Positions 24,738 to 33,347 are shown, counted from the stretch's first letter. The stretch is 49,416 nucleotides of DNA from Peptoniphilus_A hominis (GCF_040096015.1 NZ_JBBMFO010000012.1:1-49416), one strand, 5' to 3'. Made by a program: numbers and translations. Notes: generated by a model not told the origin, from the sequence alone.

Positions 24738-25008
24738 TCGCCATGCTAAGTGGGAAATTAGCGATGTCCTGTACCTGCGATTCGCTACAGCAGGGCTGAA
24801 TTCCCATTCGAGGACTTTAATTTTGCAGTCTGCCCCTTATAAGTGGTGTTGATGATTGGGTCCTGCGCAACAGAAACTTATGAACCGTGTCAGGTCTTGA
24901 TCGAAGCAGCACTAAGTAAGATCTTTTGTGTGCCGCAAGGGTCGCCTGGTTTGAGCTAACTGTAAGGGTAACGTGTGAGGTTAACTTTCGAAAATGGGTG
25001 CATGGCTA
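24738..25008 (+). ncRNA. ffs: Signal recognition particle RNA, large Firmicute type
   Basis: This RNA joins Ffh to target membrane proteins. It is about 270 nt, like Bacillus scRNA. GCCATGC at the 5' end (24740-24746) pairs with GCATGGC (25000-25006) at the 3' end. The Alu domain with GTCCTGTACCTG is present. The S domain shows TGGGTCCTGCGCAACAG, GAACCGTGTCAGGTC and GAAGCAGCA, the conserved Ffh-binding helix 8. The apical loop of that helix reads TTGATC instead of the usual GGAA-type tetraloop. It starts directly after the tRNA CCA and ends at a terminator. Confidence 0.93.
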
Positions 25009-25014
25009 CATATT

Positions 25015-25040
25015 AGTCCCATTTATTTGGGACTTTTTTT
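25015..25040 (+). terminator. Terminator of the tRNA-Ser/SRP RNA unit
   Basis: AGTCCCA and TGGGACT form a perfect 7-bp stem around TTTATT, followed by a run of T. It overlaps the last codons of the convergent gene at 25023. Confidence 0.93.
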
Positions 25041-25772
25041 ATTGCCCTTTTTTAAAAAATTGGAGACATTTAAAAGTTCTCCTTCCTTTAAAACCTTCTT
25101 TTCCCTCAAATATTTTTCTGCCCTGGAATAAAATCCCCTCTTTGAGCCAGTCACATAAAAATAATCTCTTATGTAATTTTCCTTTTTGTAGTCATAATCT
25201 TCTAAAATGGCATCAGTATTCGAAAAGATTTCAATATTACTAGACTTATCGGCAAAATATTTTTTGAAAAAATCTTTTTTTAGATGAAGACCACTAGAAG
25301 CCAAAAAGATTAAATCGTACTTCCTAAAATCTTCGTCAGAAAAGTATTCATCAGAGATCATTCTTACTATTTCATCAGCAAGACCATCGTTACAAGCATT
25401 AATAAGTAGGGGCAGGCTCAAGTACGATACAGGAGAATCTGTGAAGCCTCCTAAAGTTTTTTCAGCTGAAGTAAGCTCTGTCCCTAGGCACAAAATTCTC
25501 TTATCCTTTAAATGTTTCTTAAGGGCTTTTTCTCCAAAGTCTGCCCTCTCATCATCCTTAAAATAATTTATGGCATCAAAGTCCATGACATAAATCTTTT
25601 TATCTTTTTTAAAAAATTTTTCCAAAAATTCTATTCTTGCGTTTACAGCTTCTCTCTTGTAAAGTCCATAGTATTCAAACCTTTCATCAACATAATAATT
25701 TAAATAATCTCTATGGGCTTCATAAAGTCCAACTATGCCAGGACCTGTGTCAAAAACTGCCAAAGCCTTCAC
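25023..25772 (-). CDS. Glutamate-racemase-like (Asp/Glu racemase fold) protein lacking catalytic cysteines
   Basis: The 249 residues align by motif with MurI: LAVFDTGPGIVGLYE for FDSGVGGL, YYGLYKRE for the FGDTARVPYG region, and DLIFLASSGLHL for the LGCTHYPLL motif. In MurI two cysteines do the proton transfer. Here the first falls in DAINYF (isoleucine) and the second in LASSG (serine), so racemase activity is unlikely. It overlaps ispE by 23 or more bases and probably depends on its translation. A binding or regulatory role is possible; none is shown. An alternative is decay of a former murI, but the frame is intact over 249 codons. Confidence 0.7.
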   Translation of the reverse strand: MKALAVFDTGPGIVGLYEAHRDYLNYYVDERFEYYGLYKREAVNARIEFLEKFFKKDKKIYVMDFDAINYFKDDERADFGEKALKKHLKDKRILCLGTELTSAEKTLGGFTDSPVSYLSLPLLINACNDGLADEIVRMISDEYFSDEDFRKYDLIFLASSGLHLKKDFFKKYFADKSSNIEIFSNTDAILEDYDYKKENYIRDYFYVTGSKRGFYSRAEKYLREKKVLKEGELLNVSNFLKKGNKKSPK

Positions 25773-26595
25773 CTACTCTCACTTTATATGTATACTTATA
25801 AATTTCTTTAAAATAATCATAAGCCTCTTCCAAGGATTTTTCATCTGCAAAGATGCCAAAAATCGTGGCACCACTTCCACTCATAAGAGGAGCCGAATTA
25901 AAGACCCTTAATTTATTTTTTATATCCAATAAATCTGGATGCAAAGAAAAAACTACATCTTCCATTTTATTTCTAAGATAAAAATTTAATTTTTCTATGT
26001 CTAGCTCATAAATGCCTTCTAAAATTTTAGAAAAATCAATTCTCTCCTTATCAATTTTTATTTTTTGGTAGACTTCCTTAGTTGAGACGCCGTAGCCGGG
26101 GTTTATGATTAAAACATGATCAAGCTCTATTGGGTCTACTGCCTCTAAAATATCTCCTATACCCTTTGCAATTTTACTTCCGCCAGTCATCATATATGTA
26201 AAATCTGCTCCGAGACCCCCTGCCATCTCAATTAGTTCAGCTCTTGGAATATTTATCTTGTAAAGGTCATTTAAGGCGTAAAGGCAAGCTGCTCCATTGG
26301 AAGTTCCCCCAGCAAGACCAGCGGCAATGGGAATTTTCTTTTTAATTTCAACCTTAAAGGGAAGGTCATAACCCACCCTGTTTTTTAAAAGTTCATAGGC
26401 CTTATAAATTAAATTGCTTTTTAAGTCAAAGGAAAATTCTGGTATTATTTCTAGTCTCTCGCTTTTAGAAAAAACCATCTCGTCACATAAATCTGTCATG
26501 ACCATTAAGGTTTTTATGTCGTGATATCCATTTTTTCTCTTGCCTGTGACATCGAGAGATAAGTTTAACTTGGCATGAGCATTTTTCTTAATCAT
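25750..26595 (-). CDS. ispE: 4-diphosphocytidyl-2-C-methyl-D-erythritol kinase IspE
   Basis: A GHMP-family kinase of the MEP isoprenoid pathway that phosphorylates CDP-ME. AHAKLNLSLDVTGKRKNGYHDI is the N-terminal signature. The ATP loop PIAAGLAGGTSNGAACL lies at about 84-100, and GADFTYMMTGG follows. PLMSGSGATIFGIF is the third GHMP motif. I chose ATG 26595, with GAGGTG six bases upstream; an in-frame ATG at 26607 lacks a site. It follows veg, as in Bacillus. Confidence 0.95.
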   Translation of the reverse strand: MIKKNAHAKLNLSLDVTGKRKNGYHDIKTLMVMTDLCDEMVFSKSERLEIIPEFSFDLKSNLIYKAYELLKNRVGYDLPFKVEIKKKIPIAAGLAGGTSNGAACLYALNDLYKINIPRAELIEMAGGLGADFTYMMTGGSKIAKGIGDILEAVDPIELDHVLIINPGYGVSTKEVYQKIKIDKERIDFSKILEGIYELDIEKLNFYLRNKMEDVVFSLHPDLLDIKNKLRVFNSAPLMSGSGATIFGIFADEKSLEEAYDYFKEIYKYTYKVRVGEGFGSF

Positions 26596-26706
26596 AATAC
26601 ACCTCATGTTAATTATAATTCATAATTTATTATTTTGCATCATTGTAAACCCCAGATTTTATATTGATAATAATTTTAATAAAATTTAAATTTGAGCAAA
26701 AAAATA

Positions 26707-26722
26707 AGCTGCCTAAGCAGCT
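26707..26722 (-). terminator. Terminator after veg
   Basis: AGCTGC and GCAGCT form a perfect stem around CTAA, followed on the minus strand by a T-rich stretch. It would separate veg from ispE. Confidence 0.85.
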
Positions 26723-26728
26723 GTTATT

Positions 26729-26995
26729 TTATGAAATCATCTTTGCATCTTTATAACTTACATCTTCATCTAAAACTGTAACTTTTACAGTAGAAGTAAG
26801 TACATCAGAGTAAGTGTATGATGCAGTTACAAGTTCTTCTCCGTTAAAAACTTCAAGTACAAAAAGACTTGGATAAATTGCCTTTAAAACTCCCTTGCGA
26901 GTGACAATTTTTTTTCTGCCTTTATTGGCCTTTACAATAACTTTTTTCCCTATATGATTCTCAAGCTCTTTCTTGATTAATTGCATTTGATTCAT
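26729..26995 (-). CDS. veg: Veg family protein
   Basis: This small (88-residue) protein is highly expressed in Bacillus during growth and was linked there to biofilm matrix control; its molecular action is not settled. The family block IKKELENHIGKKVIVKANKGRKK and FVLEVFNGEELVTASYTYSDVLT covers nearly the whole chain. There are two close in-frame ATG codons (26995 and 26986); the first is used here. It is driven by a full-consensus promoter. Confidence 0.93.
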   Translation of the reverse strand: MNQMQLIKKELENHIGKKVIVKANKGRKKIVTRKGVLKAIYPSLFVLEVFNGEELVTASYTYSDVLTSTVKVTVLDEDVSYKDAKMIS

Positions 26996-27034
26996 TCCAT
27001 ATCAATTCCTTCCAAAGACTTTTAATACTCGTTA

Positions 27035-27063
27035 ATTATACTATAAAAATGGATTCCTGTCAA
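27035..27063 (-). promoter_or_regulatory. Consensus promoter of veg
   Basis: On the minus strand TTGACA (27063-27058), exactly 17 nt, and TATAAT (27040-27035): both hexamers are perfect. This is among the best promoters in the window, like the strong Bacillus Pveg. Confidence 0.93.
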
Positions 27064-27307
27064 ATAAATCTATAATTTTACTCCATAAATTTTTCTTTGT
27101 CAATAAATTTTATGCTTAATTTTTAAAATATTTTTAATTATTTTTAATTTTTCTCACAATTATTTTTATAATAATTTTTTTTGGTCTGATTTTTTATTTT
27201 TTTCCCTTAAAAAGCTCTAAGAACTTGCATTTTGTGAAATAAGGGTGGATTTTTCAAGACAACTATTGTATAATTATGTATTGTTATTAAGTGGATTGGA
27301 GGTATTG
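27064..27307 (+). promoter_or_regulatory. AT-rich divergent intergenic region with mnmA -10 box
   Basis: A 244-base stretch, extremely AT-rich, between the divergent veg and mnmA genes. A perfect TATAAT is at 27269-27274, 34 bases before the mnmA start; no clear -35 stands 16-18 bases upstream of it. I see no ORF, structured RNA leader or long inverted repeat here. Confidence 0.55.
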
Positions 27308-28369
27308 ATGCAAAAAAAGAAAAAAGTCATTCTCGGAATGAGTGGCGGCGTAGATTCATCTGTGTCTGCAATTCTCTTAAAGGAGGCCGGCTACGATGTC
27401 ACAGCTGTTTTTATGAGAAACTGGGCTGAAGATGACGGAGCTTGCACTGCAAGAGAAGATTACATCGATGTGGTCTCTGTCTGTTCACAACTTGACATAA
27501 AATATTTTACTGTCAATTTCGAAAAGGAATATAGGGATAGAGTTTTTTCTTACTTCTTAAGTGAATACAAAAAAGGCAGAACTCCCAATCCAGATGTGAT
27601 GTGCAATACTGAAATTAAATTCAAGGCCTTCCTTGACTATGCAATGGATTTTGATGCTGATTATATTGCAATGGGTCATTATGCCAGGACAAAAAATGTC
27701 AATGGAAAAACCTATCTTTTAAAAGGCGCCGATCTTAATAAAGACCAGTCTTATTTTTTGTCCAGAGTTAAATCAGAGGCACTTGCAAAAACTCTCTTCC
27801 CAGTTGGCGATTTGACCAAGGATGAAGTGAGAGCCATCGCCAAAAAATACAAGCTCTCTACTGCTTCAAAAAAGGATTCTACAGGAATCTGTTTTATTGG
27901 CGAAAGAGATTTTAATGAATTTTTAGACCAATTTCTCTTTACTAAGCCTGGAAAAATTGTGGACGAAAAGGGCAAGGTAATTGGAGAGCATTCAGGTCTT
28001 ATGCACTACACCATAGGTCAAAGGCGAGGAATAGGCATTGGCGGAGTTGGCAGTGGCGAGCCCTTCTTCGTATATGATAAGGATTTGAAAAACAATCTTT
28101 TGCTTGTGGCTCAAGGAATTAATAATCCCATCCTTTATAGGGATGAGTTTGAAGTTGAAGATATTTTTTGGATTACAGAAAATCCTTCTCTTCCCCTAGA
28201 TTTATCTGTTAAAATAAGATATAGGGCAAAGGATGAAGATGCAAGGCTAGAAAATAATAAGGGTAAATATGTTGTTAAACTGAAAAAACCACTTAAGGGT
28301 GTAACGCCTGGTCAAGTTTGTGTTTTTTATCAAGGCGATGTATGTCTTGGTTCAGGTATTATAAAATAA
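27308..28369 (+). CDS. mnmA: tRNA-specific 2-thiouridylase MnmA
   Basis: MnmA activates U34 of tRNA-Lys, -Glu and -Gln with ATP and inserts sulfur. The PP-loop MSGGVDSS is near the N-terminus (about 11-18). The nucleophile cysteine is in PDVMCNTEIKF (about residue 100), and the persulfide cysteine in DSTGICFIGERDF (about 197). GHYARTKN and the C-terminal GVTPGQVCVFY barrel motif fit. I chose ATG 27308, seven bases after GGAGG. Length 353 is normal. Confidence 0.96.
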   Translation: MQKKKKVILGMSGGVDSSVSAILLKEAGYDVTAVFMRNWAEDDGACTAREDYIDVVSVCSQLDIKYFTVNFEKEYRDRVFSYFLSEYKKGRTPNPDVMCNTEIKFKAFLDYAMDFDADYIAMGHYARTKNVNGKTYLLKGADLNKDQSYFLSRVKSEALAKTLFPVGDLTKDEVRAIAKKYKLSTASKKDSTGICFIGERDFNEFLDQFLFTKPGKIVDEKGKVIGEHSGLMHYTIGQRRGIGIGGVGSGEPFFVYDKDLKNNLLLVAQGINNPILYRDEFEVEDIFWITENPSLPLDLSVKIRYRAKDEDARLENNKGKYVVKLKKPLKGVTPGQVCVFYQGDVCLGSGIIK

Positions 28370-28384
28370 ATTTTGGAGGTATAT

Positions 28385-29023
28385 ATGAAATTACTTTTAA
28401 ACAAAAGAGAAGCTAAGGGTAAAAACAAGGTTGATAAACTTAGAGCTAAGGGTGAAGTTCCTGGAGTTCTTTACTCAAAGGGACAAGAATCAAAATTACT
28501 TTATGGTCTAGAAAAAGATTTATTAAAGGCTTTTTCTGACGAAGGATATTCAAACATTTTTGAAATCGAAGTTGATGGAGAAACTATTTCCGTACTTTTC
28601 AAAGAAGTTCAAATGCACCACATCAAAAATGCAATGGTTCACTTTGACTTATATGAAGTTGATATGAACTCTGAACTTACTGTTGAAGTGCCAGTAGTTC
28701 TTGAAGGTAGAGATGAAGTTAAGGTTCAACCATCTTCATTAATCCAAGTATTAAACGAAGTAAGTGTAACTTGTCTTCCAAAATATCTTCCATCTGAAGC
28801 TGTTGTAAATGTTGTTGAAATGCAAATTGGCGATGTAGTAACTGTTGCTGACCTAGATATCTTCAGCTACGAAAACATCAAGATTGACATGGATGCTGAA
28901 GAAACTGTTGCAACTCTTGTTGAACCAACAGAAGAAAAAGAACCAGAAGAAGGAGCAGAAGAAGTTTCTGCAGAAGTTCCTACTGTTTCTGAAACTGAAG
29001 AAAAAGAAGAAACTGAAGAATAA
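28385..29023 (+). CDS. ctc: Ribosomal protein bL25, CTC/TL5 type
   Basis: bL25 binds 5S rRNA in the large subunit. The N-terminal L25 domain (about 1-90) and the CTC beta domain (91-185) are present: GEVPGVLYSKG, VHFDLYEVDMN and PKYLPSEAVVNV. The tail from 185 to 212 is almost only glutamate, threonine and serine. ATG 28385 has GGAGGT at the right spacing. It starts 16 bases after mnmA and ends before a terminator, so the two share a transcript. Confidence 0.94.
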   Translation: MKLLLNKREAKGKNKVDKLRAKGEVPGVLYSKGQESKLLYGLEKDLLKAFSDEGYSNIFEIEVDGETISVLFKEVQMHHIKNAMVHFDLYEVDMNSELTVEVPVVLEGRDEVKVQPSSLIQVLNEVSVTCLPKYLPSEAVVNVVEMQIGDVVTVADLDIFSYENIKIDMDAEETVATLVEPTEEKEPEEGAEEVSAEVPTVSETEEKEETEE

Positions 29024-29050
29024 TTTATATTTAAAAAATTTACATTTTAA

Positions 29051-29077
29051 AAGGGCTCCAAGAGCCCTTATTTTTTT
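29051..29077 (+). terminator. Terminator after ctc
   Basis: AAGGGCTC and GAGCCCTT form a perfect 8-bp stem around CAA, followed by ATTTTTTT. Confidence 0.95.
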
Positions 29078-29138
29078 GAAAATTTTTATTTTTTCATGCT
29101 TATATTTTGTTTCTTAAAATTTTCTTATCCAATAAATT

Positions 29139-29819
29139 TTAAAGAAATTTTAAAACCCCTCTTGGGTCTTCTACTATATTTTCTGTATATTTTTCAAGCA
29201 TCTCTCTCGATCCTGTGCCACATAAGACGCCAAGCTTTAGGGTGTCCTTGCCAAAAATCATGTCAACCTTGGAGTCGCCAACAATAATAATTTCTTGGTC
29301 CCTTAGAGAATATTTTTTCTTAAAAATTTCTAGGCTCTCTGTGCTTGGTTTCTTTTCATATAAATCTGCAGCTGCATAAAAATCTATGAAGCTGTCTAAG
29401 TTCAAGTATTCCATAGAGTATTTTGCCTGCCTATAATTATCTGAAGTGAAAAGTCCTATAATTATGCCCCTATTTTTAAGGTCAGTAAATAAACTTTTGA
29501 GGTCGCAAGTTTCTTTTATTTCGCTATTATTTTCCTTTAAAAATTCTAGGAGGAAGTCGTCTATATCTTTATAGATTTCCTCTTGACTCTCATCCATAAA
29601 TTCAGAAAAAATAAGTGCCAAGTCCTCCACAGTCTCTGATGACAATATGGAATTTTCCTTCACTTCATTATTTTCCTTTACGCCAATTTTTTTAAATAGC
29701 TTTTTCTTGGCATCATGGTTTAAATTTTTTTTACTTAAATATTTTACAATTGAGTCCACCCAAATATCTGAAAATTTCAGTAGGGTTCCGTCTTTGTCAA
29801 ATAAAATTGCCTTAATCAT
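29139..29819 (-). CDS. HAD family phosphatase
   Basis: A haloacid-dehalogenase-type phosphatase of 226 residues, similar in layout to phosphoglycolate phosphatase. Motif I is ILFDKDGTLLK (nucleophile and acid aspartates), motif II is LFTSDNY, and motif IV is IIVGDSKVDMIFG. A helical cap lies between motifs I and II. I chose ATG 29819, whose ATGA overlaps the stop of the PHP gene, a sign of coupling. The physiological substrate is not evident; its place in a Ugp-type operon suggests a phosphate ester. Confidence 0.85.
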   Translation of the reverse strand: MIKAILFDKDGTLLKFSDIWVDSIVKYLSKKNLNHDAKKKLFKKIGVKENNEVKENSILSSETVEDLALIFSEFMDESQEEIYKDIDDFLLEFLKENNSEIKETCDLKSLFTDLKNRGIIIGLFTSDNYRQAKYSMEYLNLDSFIDFYAAADLYEKKPSTESLEIFKKKYSLRDQEIIIVGDSKVDMIFGKDTLKLGVLCGTGSREMLEKYTENIVEDPRGVLKFL

Positions 29820-31129
29820 AGTAAGTCTTGAAGTTCCTTCCAAGTTTTTATTTTTTTCTGGCTCTTGTCCAAATTGTAGAAGTGCGGATTGGTAAAGCCG
29901 TAGAGCTCTCCATCTTCACACCTCACATTTGCCCTGAGATAGTGATAATTTCCGTCAAAATTTAATTTTACCTGCAAACTATTTTCGCAAGTCTTATAAA
30001 CTTCGCCATCTACTATTAATTCTATATGAAGTTTTTTGCCGTGAAAAGTATTTTCTTCTAAGTTCATGGAAAATTCACTGTCCCCAATTTTTTTAAGGTC
30101 AAGTAAATTTTCGCGAGAGACAGAAATTTTCCCTGCCAGCATAGCTTTTTTTATTTCATCCTTGGAAAGATTTTTTGCAAAAACAAAGGTCTTTGGATCT
30201 CCAAGTAAAGATGGATAGTCTGCCTTTTCGTATTTTTCATAGGGGTAGAGGTGAGAGTCGCTGCCGCCAAGTCCATAGACCACATAACCATTTTGAAGGA
30301 GGATGTCCCATGCCCTTAGAGCCTTTTCCATGGCATCAAGGGAAGTCATGTAAGTTGGGTCATTTATTATTTCCATAAATTTTAAGTCCTCTAAATCATA
30401 ATCGCCAACTAAAAATTCATAGGTCTCCATAAAAGGATGGTTGATGGAATAAACTTCTCCCCTTAATTCTCTTAAAACTTCTAAAAGCCAGTCTTCTGTA
30501 TTAAGTCCCTTGACTGAATGTTTTTCAAAAACTGATCCATTGGTAAAAAATAAATTTACATGGCCAAACTTTGATGTGATTTCTGTGCCCTCAATAATCA
30601 ATAAGTCTGTGTCAGGGAATTTCGTCTGATTAAAATTGTGGTCCGTTGGAGAAAAAAAGTCTAGTCCCCTCTTCTTTGCAACTTCAATATTTTCTTCTGG
30701 CGATAATTTTCCATCAGAGTAAAAGGTGTGAGTGTGAAAGTCTCCAGCGTACCAGCTTTCTTCCCTGCACTTGACCTCATCTTTTTCTATGTCCACTTCT
30801 CCCTTTGAGTCTATAGGACTTTTTGCCTCTTCAATTTTTAATAGGACATCTCCACTTTTGTAGAGAAAATAAGCTATCCTATAGTCGCCATCTTCTAAAT
30901 TTTTAAAGCCATTAGATGACTTTTCCATATCCACTGCCATAAATCTTTCTGCATCTCTATTTGCAGTGATGCTGCCCACAATTTTATCTTCCCTATAGAC
31001 AAAGAGACTTATAAAAAAACTTTCTCCACTTATGGAAAATCTTAGGGAGTCTTCACCTAAATCCTTTAAATTTATTTTTAAATTAATTTCATTAAAGCCA
31101 TCTTTTAAATTTTCTATAATATTTTTCAT
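29816..31129 (-). CDS. PHP domain metallohydrolase, CehA/McbA family
   Basis: A 437-residue protein with a PHP metal-dependent hydrolase core: AGDFHTHTFYSDG (H-x-H, about residue 148), FFSPTDHNF, IIEGTEIT, SINHPFM and GGSDSHLYP all carry probable metal ligands. The N-terminal 130 residues are a beta domain. CehA/McbA relatives hydrolyse carbamate or phosphate esters. It follows the substrate-binding protein gene of the importer after a terminator and overlaps the HAD gene, so it may process an imported phosphodiester. There is no signal peptide, so it acts in the cytoplasm. Confidence 0.82.
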   Translation of the reverse strand: MKNIIENLKDGFNEINLKINLKDLGEDSLRFSISGESFFISLFVYREDKIVGSITANRDAERFMAVDMEKSSNGFKNLEDGDYRIAYFLYKSGDVLLKIEEAKSPIDSKGEVDIEKDEVKCREESWYAGDFHTHTFYSDGKLSPEENIEVAKKRGLDFFSPTDHNFNQTKFPDTDLLIIEGTEITSKFGHVNLFFTNGSVFEKHSVKGLNTEDWLLEVLRELRGEVYSINHPFMETYEFLVGDYDLEDLKFMEIINDPTYMTSLDAMEKALRAWDILLQNGYVVYGLGGSDSHLYPYEKYEKADYPSLLGDPKTFVFAKNLSKDEIKKAMLAGKISVSRENLLDLKKIGDSEFSMNLEENTFHGKKLHIELIVDGEVYKTCENSLQVKLNFDGNYHYLRANVRCEDGELYGFTNPHFYNLDKSQKKIKTWKELQDLL

Positions 31130-31145
31130 ATTTCTCCTTAAAAAA

Positions 31146-31168
31146 AGCTCTGGGCATAACCCAAAGCT
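31146..31168 (-). terminator. Intra-operon terminator after the substrate-binding protein
   Basis: On the minus strand AGCTTTGGG and CCCAGAGCT pair (one G-U) around a five-base loop and run into seven T. The AAGGAG site of the PHP gene follows directly, so read-through probably feeds that gene at a lower level. Confidence 0.9.
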
Positions 31169-31186
31169 TGCTTTTAAAAATTTTTC

Positions 31187-32491
31187 TTACTTGTTTATTT
31201 CGTCAAGGGCTGCTTGGGCAGTCTTAGCTGCCTCGTCAAGGGCAGTCTTTGCATCTATATTTTGAAGTTCAACCTTATCTGCTGCAATGGAAAGTGCATC
31301 TGTAATTTTTCCATCAGTTGGGTCGATAAAGGCAGGAGATGCGTGCATTGCTTGTTCATAAGGAACTCCTGCATAAGGATTTTCTTCTATAAATTTTTTA
31401 TATTCAGCAACATCTGCTGCAGATTTTCTTACTGGAATGTAACCAATTTTTTCTGACCACTTAGCAGAAACTTCTGGGCTTGTGAAGTAGGCTATCCATT
31501 CATAGGCAGCCTTTTGTTGTTCTTCACTTGCTGCTGCAGGAACAAGTAGAGAGTGAGCATTTGCCACTGGCTTTCCTGGGTTGCCATTTAGTCCTGGTTG
31601 TGGAAGAGAAGAAATTTTTGTAAAGTCAAGGTCTCCCTTGTCTCCTGATGAACCAGTGTAGGACATTGCGTCGCCATTCATTACATTGTCTATAGTTCTG
31701 TACCAATATTCCCAGCCTTGTCCACCAGATTCGATTTTTGTAGTTTTGTTGTCAAAAATTTGTTGTCTGACAAAGTTCCAGGAATCAACCCATTCCTTGC
31801 TGTTGATTAAAACTTTTTTGCCATCATCAGATAAAATTTTGCCGCCATTAGATAGGGCAATATCCATTAAGTTTTCGTGGTTATACATTACAAGGTGTCC
31901 CCACTTTGCTATGCCCTTGTCTTGAATTTCCTTTGAATATTTAAAAGTATTTTCCCAAGTGCTGTAAACTTCCTTTGGATCAAGACCTGCCTTTTCAAGT
32001 AAGTCCTTTCTGTAATAAATTACTTGAGTTGTGCCATAAGCTGGGAAGCCATAAACCTTGTCGTCTATAATGGCTGGCTTCATAAATACATCAAGGTAAT
32101 CATCAATTGGAGTTCTGTCATCCATGTACTTTGTCAAATCTGCAAGCATGCCATCCTTAACTCTAAGTTCAATGTTTGAGCCAATGTAAACTGCTGGTGG
32201 TTCTTTGGCTGCAATAGCTGCTTGAACTTTTTGGAAAGTTTCATTGTAGTCAGCTTGTTGAACGCCAACAACCTTTACCTTGTCTTGTGATTCGTTAAAT
32301 TCCTTAATAATTTCTTCCATAGTTTCGCCAGCAACTGAACCAAGTCCATACCAAAATTGAATTTCAGTTTTTCCCTTGGAGTCTGCTGTCTTTTCTTCTG
32401 TCTTCATTGCATCTTTTGCAGAACTAGAACAGCCTGTCAAAAGCATAAGTCCGCATAGCATAAGTAATGCTGTTTTGAATAGTTTTTTCAT
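31187..32491 (-). CDS. ugpB: ABC transporter substrate-binding lipoprotein, UgpB type
   Basis: A family 1 extracellular solute-binding protein of 434 residues. It starts with a lipoprotein signal (KKLFKTALLMLCGLMLL, lipobox LLTGC, C21), so it is anchored to the outer face of the membrane. EIQFWYGLGS opens the mature domain, and AHSLLVPAAASEEQQKAAYEWIAYFTSPE is a typical late block. The family takes sugars or glycerol-3-phosphate esters; the order with UgpC/A/E relatives and two phosphoesterase-like genes favours glycerophosphate compounds, but that is inference. Confidence 0.87.
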   Translation of the reverse strand: MKKLFKTALLMLCGLMLLTGCSSSAKDAMKTEEKTADSKGKTEIQFWYGLGSVAGETMEEIIKEFNESQDKVKVVGVQQADYNETFQKVQAAIAAKEPPAVYIGSNIELRVKDGMLADLTKYMDDRTPIDDYLDVFMKPAIIDDKVYGFPAYGTTQVIYYRKDLLEKAGLDPKEVYSTWENTFKYSKEIQDKGIAKWGHLVMYNHENLMDIALSNGGKILSDDGKKVLINSKEWVDSWNFVRQQIFDNKTTKIESGGQGWEYWYRTIDNVMNGDAMSYTGSSGDKGDLDFTKISSLPQPGLNGNPGKPVANAHSLLVPAAASEEQQKAAYEWIAYFTSPEVSAKWSEKIGYIPVRKSAADVAEYKKFIEENPYAGVPYEQAMHASPAFIDPTDGKITDALSIAADKVELQNIDAKTALDEAAKTAQAALDEINK

Positions 32492-32525
32492 TTTTTCTCC
32501 TTTAAATTTTTTATGTTAATTAATA

Positions 32526-33347
32526 TTAACCCTTAATACCGCTATCAGAAATTCCCTTTATAAACCACTTTTGTAAAACAATAAATAGAATTAAAAGGGG
32601 AAGAACTGATATAGTGTTGCCCGCCATTAAAAGGGGCAAGTTTTCTCCAAAATTTCCCTGTGAGGTAAAAAATTTATTTAAACCCACGCTTATTAAATAC
32701 TTTGATTTTGAATTTGTAATAAGTGAAGGCCACATATAGTTGTTGTACATGGTCACAAATTGGATCAGTGCATTTGTAAGTATTGTAGATTTTGAAATTG
32801 GAAGGACAACCTTTAAAAGTATGTCCAAGTCACTTGCACCGTCCATTTCCGCTGCCTCTATTAACTCCTTTGGCACTGTCTTAAAGGTATTGTAGAGCAT
32901 ATAAATTGTAAAAACTGCCACTGCATTGGAAACAATAATCCCTGTTAGGGTGTCGATTAAGTTTAATTTTGCAATTATTACATAGCTTGGCACATAGGTT
33001 GTGGCAGCTGGCAGCATGTAAGTTAAAAGGATTCCCTTAAACATAAGTCCCTTCAGTTTAAAGGAAAATCTGTACATACCATAGGCGAGCAAGACTCCAG
33101 TTACAATTTGAAGAAGAACTATTACAATTGATGTGACAATTGAATTTATGATGTATAAATCAAAGGGGGCTAAATTTAAGGCTCCCATAAAATTTCTAAA
33201 ATCTAAAAAATCTGGCATAAAGCTAAGAGGCTTACGCATAATAGATTCTGTAGTCTTAAAAGAATTTGACATCATCCACATTAGTGGAAAAAATGTGATT
33301 ATGGATAAAATTATGAGGACAAGGTGCCTTCCTATTTTTTTCATCAT
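32526..33347 (-). CDS. ugpE: ABC transporter permease, UgpE type
   Basis: One of two membrane subunits of the importer. The 273 residues give six hydrophobic helices. The EAA loop EAAEMDGASDLDILLKVVLP contacts the ATPase. PLMWMMSNSFKTTE near the N-terminus and MPDFLDFRNF are typical of MalG/UgpE relatives. The start overlaps the ugpA stop as ATGA. Confidence 0.9.
   Translation of the reverse strand: MMKKIGRHLVLIILSIITFFPLMWMMSNSFKTTESIMRKPLSFMPDFLDFRNFMGALNLAPFDLYIINSIVTSIVIVLLQIVTGVLLAYGMYRFSFKLKGLMFKGILLTYMLPAATTYVPSYVIIAKLNLIDTLTGIIVSNAVAVFTIYMLYNTFKTVPKELIEAAEMDGASDLDILLKVVLPISKSTILTNALIQFVTMYNNYMWPSLITNSKSKYLISVGLNKFFTSQGNFGENLPLLMAGNTISVLPLLILFIVLQKWFIKGISDSGIKG

Noticed and set aside
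24598..24807. A minus-strand frame over the tRNA-Ser and the 5' end of SRP RNA.
   Set aside because: It is antisense to two confident RNA genes and has no ribosome site or recognised domain.
24926..25243. A plus-strand frame across the 3' part of the SRP RNA and into the MurI-like gene.
   Set aside because: It runs through the RNA terminator and is antisense to an open gene with family motifs.
27064..27240. Possible riboswitch or T-box leader in the AT-rich gap before mnmA.
   Set aside because: No specifier loop, conserved T-box sequence, or stable hairpin ladder is visible, and the -10 lies close to the gene.
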